Shown here piece after piece: positions 46,190 through 54,435 of a stretch of DNA of 64,000 nucleotides. Made by a program: the position numbers and the translations under genes. Position 1 is the first letter of the stretch. Every line of letters starts with the position of its first letter. The notes under the pieces are model-generated. The model was given only the letters and a program-made list of their open reading frames with translations, ran no database searches and was not told where the DNA came from. Source of the DNA: Blasia pusilla (taxonomy: Eukaryota; Marchantiophyta; Marchantiopsida; Blasiales); the NCBI GenBank assembly GCA_050084515.1, contig CM114273.1, positions 41,478,001-41,542,000 of the forward strand. Reading direction: 5' to 3'.

Positions 46190-47378
46190 TGTTAGCTGGC
46201 CAGGAGAGTTGTTGGAGGAGAACGCACATGCGGAGGATGTCCCTAGAGCGGATAGTCCCACGGAGAGACATGCCATGGCGGGTGTCTCTTCCCATGTTGG
46301 CGAGACCTCTTCACCATTGTGGGGTACGACTCGAGAGCTTCAGAGGAGTGCCAACGACCTCGTGAGGCAAGCGTGGAGTCATGCCTTTATCTCGGAGCAG
46401 CAAGAGTCAGGTGGCGATCGGGCTCCTGGAGTGGAGATATTGATCCCATTGGATACTACACCCATTGTGTCGCAGTGTCCAGAGGAGGGTGTTAGGGTGT
46501 TAGATCTCTTTGGAGAGACTAGCACCGGATTGGATGCAGTAATGCAAGCGGGCATACGGATGCATCAGTACCTTTATGTGGAGAGAGATGAGACCGCGCG
46601 GCAAGTATCATTACATCACGTAGCGAGATTGGTCCAAAGGTATCATGGGCTGTTGCCGGTATGTGCAGTACGGGGATATCAGCATACACTACCTGCCAAC
46701 ATCTCTTTGGTGGGGGCGCAGGCTCTACATAGAGTTGGCACCATTCATTTGATGATTGCTGGATGGCCATGTCAAGGTCATTCATCAGCTTGCCGAGAAT
46801 TTGGATTGGAGGATCCGAGGTCAGGGATGTTTTGGGAGATGCTACGAGTGGTACAACACTTACAAGAAAGTCAGACATGTTCTCCAACATACATTTTGGA
46901 GAACGTGCCATTATTGGGAGACACTCGTGCACGTATGATGACGAGTGTGCATTAGGTGAGGTCTTGGTTGGGACCTGCTATGTTGCTAGATGCAATGAGA
47001 GTTGGATCACGTGCCTATTGTCCATGACTGTGGTGGACGAACATGATACCATCAGAGGTACTGAGTCAAAGATACGATCGAGTCCACAGAGCACCACATC
47101 TCACAGTGGATGCTATTTTGGGCTCAGGGCATTGATCTCAAGTGGTGATGCGGGATGATAGACCACCATTGGCGCAGGCCAATAGGATGGGGGAGTTGAG
47201 GGCACCCTTACCTATGTTGGTGAGCTTCCCAGCATCCCATGCCTTTCGTCAGGGAGGACCAGGCATGATTTGGGATGAGGTGACCCAAGCATTAGAGGAG
47301 CCTACAACATATGAGCGTGAGCGCGCCATGGGGTTTGCTACGGGTACTACGGCGGATAGTCAGCCTAGGTATGGCTGA
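46140..47378 (+). pseudogene. C5-cytosine DNA methyltransferase domain in the retroelement
   Basis: One reading frame of about 412 codons with three internal stops (46953 TAG, 47025 TGA, 47133 TGA). Motif I is VRVLDLFGETSTG (residues 118-130), with the acidic VERDE of motif II behind it. Motif IV is IAGWPCQGHS with the catalytic Cys at residue 211 (codon 46770-46772). Motif VI is ILENVP (residues 252-257). After the first stop come GSRAYC(P).LWWTN, equivalent to the motif VIII-type block, a target-recognition stretch RMGELRAPLPMLVSFPASHA, and ERERAMGFATGTT, equivalent to motif IX/X. Order and spacing fit a complete C5 methyltransferase, which transfers methyl from SAM to cytosine. It lies between protease and RT and so looks like part of Pol. 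Two of the stops read TGA where CGA (Arg) would fit the family, consistent with CpG deamination. The closest subfamily is not clear by eye. Confidence 0.85.
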
Positions 47379-47670
47379 GTAGAGATGGATGCGAGAATCA
47401 TCCATGTCGTCACGTCCTCGAGTTGGACCATTGCCTACAAGGTCTGTGCAGGCATTGGTTGGGGGCGGGATGAGGAGAGATAGGCATCCATGCACTTCTT
47501 AGGACGTCGTTCAAGCAGAGAGTGCAAAGGCGTCCAGAGTAGCACATGTTCATTTTTTGGATGTGGAGCATGGTATAGGAGGTCAGAGTGGAGTGGTTGT
47601 TGCGGAGGTGGCTAGGATTGCTACGTAGCAACCAAAGCCGAAGGTTGCGTCCTCTCCAAATGAGGTCACG
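47379..47670 (+). other. Methyltransferase-RT linker
   Basis: Low-similarity, stop-containing linker between the methyltransferase and RT. No domain recognised. Confidence 0.4.
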
Positions 47671-49153
47671 ATGGAGACTTGGGAGCGTGTGATAGGTCTC
47701 AAGTTGATAGGAGGAGAGCGACGGCGAGTTCATCGGTTTTTGAGAGGGCATGTCAGTTATTTTGCCTTCAGTTTGAGAGACTTGGGTACGCTAAAGGGTT
47801 GCGGGATACGGATTGAGTTGGCTAGTGATACGCCGATCTTTCGTCGACCCTACAGGTATTCTGATATGGAGCGAGCCTTGATTCAGAGCAAGAGTCAGGA
47901 CTTGTTGGAGGCACCACTTGTGGAGTTATCACATGGGGATTATGCATCTGCCACAATCATGCCGGCGAAGAAGGATATGTATGGAAATTGGACGGATAGA
48001 CAGATGTATGGAGCTTACCGTTCTATCAACCGACATACGAGGTTGGATCGGTACGCCATGCCTACTCTTGAGGACATCTTTGATGCGGTAGGGCATGCAA
48101 AGATCTTCAGTAGTTTAGATCTCCGTGTTGGCTATCATCAGCTTCCTATCAGGTTGGAGGATAGGGAGAAGACAACATTCTGGGGGATAGATCGGTTCGG
48201 GAGAGATTTCTTGTATCACTGGCGGTTCTTACCATTTGGGTTGAAGAACGCGCCTGCAGAGTTTCAGAGAGTGATGGATAGGATTCTGGCTGGCTTGGAT
48301 TTTGTACAATGTTACATAGATGTAGATGATATTCTTATCTTCAGTTCCACGGTTGAGGAGCATGAGCGACACCTAGAGGAGGTGTTTCGGCGATTGCAGT
48401 TACATGGACTGAAGTAACATCCAGGAAAGTGCAGATTCTTTCAGGAGCAGATTGAGTATTGGGACACACCATATACCCAAGTGGGTTAGGCGTTCAAGAG
48501 ATGAAAAGGTGGAGGCTACTGCGCAGATTCCACGCCCTACAAATGTGAGTCGAGTCCGAGCGTTTCTTGGACTAGCAAACTTCTATCGATGGTATGTCAA
48601 GGGTTTTAATGCGATTGCAAAGTCTTTGATCTTGTTGACAAGACTTGATCAGGTTTGGTTGTGGGGAGAAGATCAGGAGCAAGCATTTCACAAGCTCAAG
48701 GACAGGTTGACGTCCTCACCTATTTTACAGAGATCGGTTAGGGGTCGCCCATTCCAGTTATATACAGATTGGAGCATGTTGGGTCTAAGAGCAATGCTTA
48801 CTTAGAGGAATGATGAGGAGAGGGAGTTCGTTGTGGCTTACGCAAGCCGATCGAACAACATTGCAGAGGAAAAGTACATCTCTTACAAGGGAGAGTGCTT
48901 GGCAACAGTGTGGGTCGTGGCACATTTCAGGTGTTATTTATTCGGCAACCCTTTCACACTTATCACTAATCATCAGCCGTTGAGGTGGTTGATGGAGTCC
49001 AACAAGCTTACAGGAAAGCTTGCCAAGTGGGCTCTATTACTACAGGAGTATGAGTTTGAGGTGGTTCATAGGCCAAGCCGGCTGAACCAGGTTGCAGATG
49101 GGTTGAGTCGTAATCCATATCCGAGTCAGAGAGACGATACGTGGGCTCGATAG
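47671..49153 (+). pseudogene. Reverse transcriptase and RNase H, Ty3/gypsy type
   Basis: RT: PIFRRPYRYSDME, MPTLEDIFDAVGHAKIFSSLDL, GYHQLPIRLEDREKTTF, FLPFGLKNAPAEFQRVMDRI, and the active-site block CYIDVDDILIFS at 48310-48345, where two extra residues (VD) appear next to the usual YIDD. A stop ends this frame at 48415; a second frame gives VSRVRAFLGLANFYRWYVKG. RNase H starts at GRPFQLYTDWSMLGLRAML with the first catalytic Asp (TD), then YISYKGECLATVW and ITNHQPLRWLM, and finishes with VHRPSRLNQVADGLSR, the usual HR..N..AD.LSR end. All of this is standard Ty3/gypsy. One stop falls inside RNase H and one frameshift between RT and RNase H. Confidence 0.92.
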
Positions 49154-49967
49154 CACGGAGAGAGTGATGAGGAGATGGTGCCCCGTTGGCATGCATCTGC
49201 CTATCTTTGTTGGTTGACTATGGTAGGTCAACCATAGGTGACGCAGTCCGGTTATGGGGTTGGATGATGAGTCTTTGGATCCGGAGGTCAGTGAGGAGGC
49301 GACATGTGGTCGTGATATCCATGACGACGTGGAGGTTGTGGTGTTCTTACGAGATGGCGTCATAGCATGAGTGCTATGGGGCGGATCGGATCTAGACACC
49401 AAGGAGAGGTTGAGTGGGAGGGACTGATTTTTTAGGGTATGGGGAGATGGTGGTGTGGTACCTCATCCTTCCCAATGAGCACGTGTAGTGTGACATGCCC
49501 ATGAGGAGTTGGGACATGAAGCCTACTTTAGATTCTTTGTTGGTTGACGGATGTATGGTAGGTCAACCAATGCTCCCACTCCGCATTGAAGGATGCTTGA
49601 TTGTCACGAGGGGAGCGATGAAGGATTATGGGGTTGGATGAGGAGTCTTTGGATCCGGAGGTCGAGTTCAAGGAGAGTTTAAGGCCTTGTGTCGTGATAT
49701 CCATCCAAAGATCATCTTGAGGCGGATGGATTGGCGTGCGTAGTAAAGGAGGAGTTGGTGGCGGCGTGGGCCGATTGAGGAGTGGGTTCTTGCCATGGTT
49801 GGCTATGGGTTCTTCATAGCATCCTTGGCATCATTTCCACCATACTTTTTGCTCTTTGGGAGAGAGTGAGTGCTATGGGAGGTGGATCGGATCCTCGAGG
49901 GCGGAGATTTTTCGAGCCATGGTATGGATACATTGAGGTACACAACCATTTGGAGAAGGATCATTAG
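49154..49967 (+). pseudogene. Integrase region, mostly deleted
   Basis: Only the tail of the integrase core is visible: GYGFFIASLASFPPYFLLFG (near 49800-49865), which matches the family block ending ..SPY.LLFGR. The zinc HHCC and DD-35-E core are missing. The region has an internal duplication: TATGGGGTTGGATGA.GAGTC and GGATCCGGAGGTC occur at about 49253 and 49630, and TTGTTGGTTGAC...GTAGGTCAACC at about 49207 and 49539. This suggests deletion and patching. Confidence 0.5.
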
Positions 49968-50138
49968 GAGGTTTCATCCTGGATTGTGCACCATGTCATC
50001 TTCCAAAACCGATCGGAATCCTCATGTTGGAGGGACGAGATGGTATGGTTGGAAGGATCAAGCGTAATTGTGCACCATGTCATCTTCCAAACGAGAGCAG
50101 TCGATGGATCAAAGCACTTTGGTACCTCAGGCTTGAGG

Positions 50139-50285
50139 TGTATGTTGTGCGGATCTACGAGGGGTACAACCATCATGTTGGTATGTGATGCTTTTTCTCG
50201 AGGGTGGCATATGTCATGTCTGACCCCTCCCCCTTCTTGATGTAGTTCCCACGGGATGATGGATGTGTTCGAGATGTGTATAGGG
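50139..50285 (+). pseudogene. PHD finger at the C-terminal end of the gypsy-type polyprotein
   Basis: CMLCGSTRGTTIMLVCDAF followed by SRGWHMSCLTPPP, then in the next frame VVPTG.WMCSRC. This is the PHD order C-x2-C, CD-x-C (the second Cys reads Phe here), GWHxxCLTPP, W-x-C-x-x-C. PHD fingers read histone H3 tails. In chromoviruses a chromodomain takes this place after integrase and targets integration to heterochromatin; a PHD finger here would be a different chromatin-targeting solution (inference). A frameshift and a TGA break it. Confidence 0.7.
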
Positions 50286-50345
50286 TAGTAGGTCATGTCC
50301 TACAGATGTGATATTTTCTATCTGGAGTCAGGGGGATCCAACTGC

Positions 50346-50360
50346 CGACTAGGGGGGCGG
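50346..50360 (+). promoter_or_regulatory. Candidate polypurine tract
   Basis: GACTAGGGGGGCGG immediately upstream of B1. It would prime plus-strand synthesis if the terminal repeat begins at B1. Confidence 0.45.
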
Positions 50361-50497
50361 TTGTGTGATCTCCATGTATATGTATGAGTTGATTTTTTTA
50401 CATGTGTGGATCAACCCATGTGTAGGGAAGATCGGTGTTGTGTAGTGTAGATGTGACCAGCGATGTATGTTGTGTAGCGATATGTATGCGCACAACA
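50361..50497 (+). repeat. Terminal repeat B1
   Basis: TGTGTGATCTCCATG to GCGCACAACA, repeated as B2 at 50976-51128. It directly follows a purine-rich tract (CTAGGGGGGCGG), the position at which the plus-strand primer and LTR start are expected, and is directly followed (two bases, AC) by A2. Confidence 0.8.
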
Positions 50498-50499
50498 AC

Positions 50500-51128
50500 T
50501 GTCACATTTGAGTAGCCGATAGGCTGAGATCTATCGTGGATAGGGCTTAGGAGCCAGCGGACTATCTTGAGTGTAACTTTGTCCCATGGTGCTAGATGAG
50601 GTTGAGGATAGGTCCATTGTGTCAGGAACGTCATTTTTGACAACTTTCCTCTTGAGGTCTTTCACAACCTTTGACTTGTTGACTAGGTCATCCGCCCATG
50701 ATAACCTGTTCGTAGGTTACCAAGGGGATAGCTATTTTTAGGGGAAGAGCCTTTTGGCTCTTCCCAACCCTATATAAGAGAGGAAGATGGCTTTCCTAAG
50801 CCATCTTTCTCATGTTGGGCCGTTGGAGCATCTCTCTTGTATGTGTGTGAGATAGGACTAGGATGCTAGCGTCCGGATTCCTTGATAGCGCAGAATGGAC
50901 GAGGCTCGATATGCCGATGTAGATTGAGGAGTGGAGTTTTAGGCCGGGTGCCATTTTTACTACTCTTTATTTTTATTGTGTGATCTCCATATATATATAT
51001 ATATATACAAATATAAAAGTTTATTTTTGTACATGTGTGGATCGACCCGTGTGTGGGGAAGATCGGTGTTGTGTGGTGTAGATGTGACCAGCGATGTATA
51101 TTGTGTAGCGATTTGTATGCGTACGACA
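50500..51128 (+). repeat. Terminal repeats A2 and B2 of the gypsy-type element
   Basis: A2 (50500-50975) matches A1, including the TATA box at about 50768-50779 and the GGGAAGAGCC hairpin. B2 (50976-51128) matches B1 but contains a (TA)n microsatellite at about 50991-51008 and extra AT-rich bases. A2 and B2 are contiguous, whereas A1 and B1 enclose the whole internal region. Confidence 0.85.
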
Positions 51129-51132
51129 CATT

Positions 51133-52342
51133 GATAGTGTAGTGTTATGGCCATCTTATCTTGTTATGCCTTCTCAGAAATAGGGGCACATTCGCTTTAT
51201 GTGTAGAATTTTTGAGTAAACCTTCCCTTTGACATCCCTCTTGAGTGTGGCGATCTCCATATACTTGTAACTTTTGTACTCGTTAGTAGAGGAATTTGAT
51301 GTTTGTGTTTCAGTTTTGAGTGTGACAATAGAGATGTACTTGGATTTTCATGTCTCAATTTTGAGAATAGCAGAGGGGGGAGTTTGCAATGAGAAGTAGA
51401 TATTGTGTTCTTCCATTGATGACCATCTTTCACTATAATTCACTGGGCATTCTTCTGACGTAAGAAAATATTCCATTTCAGGATGTATGGATACATTTTG
51501 TAACTTTGGACTTATGGCCACAATTGGATGTAAGAAACATTTGCTAGCTTTATCTTTCAAGCATCTGATCTGATCAGATGCTACAAAATGGATGGGTTGG
51601 TACATGAGTAATGTGCTTGTATGTTTTCACACGATGATGGTAGCATTAGGACTGTACAACAAATACATAATTGCATCTCCATTGCATGGATATAAGAGAA
51701 GTAGTGATAGGTGTAGGGAGGATAGGTAGGAAGGAGTAATTCATATTCATGAATACAAAATAGACTAAGATGCCAATTTCATACACATATTTCTGTCATC
51801 AATAAAGCAATCTGTTATACATAATGATTGGTATAGTTGTTATTTGGATATTGTCAGTGAATAAGATTGTAATTGACATAGACAAGTCATTTTAATGACT
51901 TAGTCATTCTCTTATGACGCATGAAGTCATTATTTATTACTCTGAGTCGTCATAGTTAATGACTCGTCTAGTCAATTCTTAATGAATCTAGTCATTCTTA
52001 ATGAAGTGTCTAGTCAATCCTTATGACTCCTCCAGTCATTCTTTATTACTCGTCTAGTCATTCTTGATGACTAGACAAGTCATTCTTTATGACTCGTCTA
52101 GTCATTTCTTATGACTTAACCTAGTTATATAAAATGACTAGGTGAAGTCATATTTAGTGACTATGTTGAGTAACAAAAAAGAGACTCAGATATGATTACC
52201 GTCGGTTTTAGTAACAAATTATACGACTAGGAGTAATTTTTATTACTAGAGTCTGGTTAAGTAATTACTTAGTCACACATGCCTGATTTGAGTAACATCT
52301 AGTCATTTTTCTAAGTCATCCAGAGGGGGTTTTGTGCTAGTG
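51133..52342 (+). mobile_element. CACTA 3' terminal region with subterminal repeats
   Basis: This continues the CACTA element after the inserted retroelement. The tail 51880-52330 is full of AGTCAT/ATGACT motifs, often as GACTCGTCTAGTCATT, in both orientations; such subterminal repeats are the TnpA-binding arrays of CACTA elements. The strand ends GGGGGTTTTGTGCTAGTG at 52342, which is CACTAGCACAAAACCCCC on the other strand, a CACTA-type terminus. A 3-bp target duplication (TCA next to it) cannot be confirmed because the 5' end is not located. The stretch 51190-51850 shows no gene. Confidence 0.6.
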
Positions 52343-52532
52343 TCAAGTTTCTTGGAATGGTAGGAATATAGAGAAAATTTCCAAGAGCACAAAGACCATC
52401 ACATATTATTGGAACTTTATCGGTATATATGATATGATGTTGAGTGTCATCTTCTGTGAGCACAATTGCAGAATCTTTCATCGGCTTCATATTATGAACT
52501 ATTTAGCTTGTGAGCTCATGTGATTTGATGGA

Positions 52533-54040
52533 CTATAGTCCATATACCAATCTGTTGTCGAGTCTTTCTTGACCATTGCTCCTATATGGTGAGTCATGAC
52601 CAAGAGGTGATGGGTTTGTGAATGTTGTTGTTCTTGGTACTATCTTTGGTGTTGTTACTCCACATAGTTTTATTGTTATAAGGCTTCTGTTCTCATATCT
52701 GCCTTCTTCTTGAAGTAAAAATTTGCATAATGATCCTTTATCCCACAATAATTGTAAGATCGAGGGACCCTCTATTGCTTATCTCGACCCCAACCGTTTC
52801 CACCATCACCACCTTGTGATTGTGTCTGATACTGATTCGTAGTTGATTGAGTGACATTATATTGAGTGCCTCTTCCTCCATATGTTTGATATCCTCCACA
52901 ACTATGGAAGCTTCCACCACGACCCCTACCTCTATTTCGTCCATAACCTGCAAATAACGCACTCTCTTGTGGACTAGACGAGCTACCACTACCTACTATG
53001 CGCATCACTTCACTGATTAACAATGGAATTAACTCTTGAAAGGTTGGATACTTCTCTCTCACAGAGATAGAGATCTCAAAGGATTTATAATCCTTTGGAA
53101 GGCCTTGAAGAGTGAAAAAAATCAAATCACCATCTTCTACTATCACTCCAATGCTATTCAATTGATCAACAATATATCGGATGCTCAAAACATAATCATT
53201 GATGCTTTGGGATCCTTTCCTCACTTTGTTCAATTGCTATTTCAGTTGAAGCTTTCTAGCCTTCGTAGATTTTTGGAATAATTTTTCCAATGCATCCTAG
53301 GCCTCTTTCGGAGTATCAAAATCTTCTATGTGACCTATCATTGGTGAACTGATTGTTATTGAAATGTAGTGGATTACTTATCTTGCATGTTTGTTCCAAG
53401 CGCGAACATTCAAGTTTGTTGATTCACCTTTTGGCTTGGCCTCGTTACCTGTGACAAGCTCCCATAGTTCTTGACCCATGAGAAAGTGTTTCATGCGAAA
53501 CTTCCAGACATTGTAATTCTCCTTATCTAGCTTCTTGCCTGTGATTGTTATTTAGGAATACTCCATGATGAATGATTTCACTAAAAAAAAGTAATTTCAT
53601 GCTCTCCATTGCTCCAATTGAAGCATAGACCACTCCTACACAGAAATCGACTAGTCAAAATTGGCCTGTAGAGAGCAAACTTCACAAATTTTCTTCACTA
53701 ATTGCACTTTCCTACACTGAAATTGCTACCGCATGAGCTTAGAATGTCAGAATTGAGTGATTTGGATGCGTTGGAAAGCTCTTAACGAGCTCTACAAGAT
53801 AATCAGACTTGCCTTTGGCTTTAATTGACCGATTCTGATCCAAATGGCTTAATCGACCGGGAAAGCCCTAAAAAATATCTCCAAAGTTTTATCCCCATAA
53901 AGGCTCCACCTGAAATCTGCACCCATTGATATTTGAACAAAATTTCCTTCTCCCAAACTGAAATTGTACCTTCTCTTGCCTCTCTTCTCTCCTCAAATAC
54001 CAAGAATTTCAAGTGATGTTCTCCTATCGCTCTGATACCA
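52533..54040 (-). pseudogene. Ty1/copia gag and start of protease, degenerate
   Basis: The best frame (53233-52772) has NDYVLSIRYIVDQLNSIGV, TLQGLPKDYKSFEISISV and a Gly/Arg-rich tail GYGRNRGRGRGGSF, as in the Retrotran_gag_2/UBN2 family. Downstream, YCGIKDHYANFYFKKKAD is a damaged CCHC knuckle (first and last Cys replaced) and WYMDYSPSNHMS corresponds to the copia protease WxxDSGASxHM with DSGA changed. The N-terminal part is scattered over frames up to the primer site at 54040. RT, integrase and the 3' LTR are not present; the copy ends near the CACTA terminus. Confidence 0.75.
54029..54040 (-). promoter_or_regulatory. Primer-binding site, tRNA-Met type
   Basis: On the minus strand TGGTATCAGAGC, the standard plant copia primer site complementary to methionine tRNA, immediately after the LTR end (TCTACA). 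Confidence 0.85.
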
Positions 54041-54370
54041 TGTAGAAAATTGCTGAAGAAGCATAACAAATGGAAAATGGCTCTCACTCTCACATCTCCA
54101 TGGAGAACGAAATTTTGGAATGAGAGAATGAGCGGAGGCTAGTCCCCTTCTCAATTATATATGGTATATTTAAGCAACCCTAACCCTAATCTTAACCATA
54201 GTCTCAAGTTAGACTAATTATGATTAACTAACCCTAGTTAAGATAATTGTGCTTAACTAGCTAACCAAGATTAAGCTTCCCTACTATGTGTGAGTACCAA
54301 ATGTAGCAGTTCATATGTCTCATGAGCTTGACTGTAACTCAATCTTCAATAGCTTTCAAGAGAGCCCCAC
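54041..54370 (-). repeat. Copia 5' LTR (outer end approximate)
   Basis: On the plus strand it starts TGTAGAAAATTGC directly after the primer site. It contains AACCCTAACCCTAATC and AGTTAGACTAATTATGATTA. The outer boundary was placed near AGCCCCACA by eye, and no partner LTR is in the window to confirm it. Confidence 0.5.
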
Positions 54371-54435
54371 AACATGTTGATGAGAGAATGTAGGGGGTTT
54401 CAGGGCGCATTCTATTCTTTCAACACAAGGGCATC

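Larger units (their letters stand above)
41779..51128 (+). mobile_element. Ty3/gypsy-type element with DNA methyltransferase and PHD finger; split direct repeats
   Basis: The termini are TGTCACAT at 41779 and ACGACA at 51128. CATT occurs directly outside both (41775-41778 and 51129-51132). Order on the plus strand: repeat A1 (41779-42256), leader, gag, protease, C5-methyltransferase, RT-RNase H, integrase trace, PHD finger, a purine-rich tract, then B1 (50361-50497), A2 (50500-50975) and B2 (50976-51128). A1 and A2 are near-identical, as are B1 and B2. The RT/RNase H type and integrase trace place it with Ty3/gypsy; the end structure does not fit a plain LTR element. All coding parts carry stops. 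It interrupts an ORF of the CACTA element. Confidence 0.8.
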
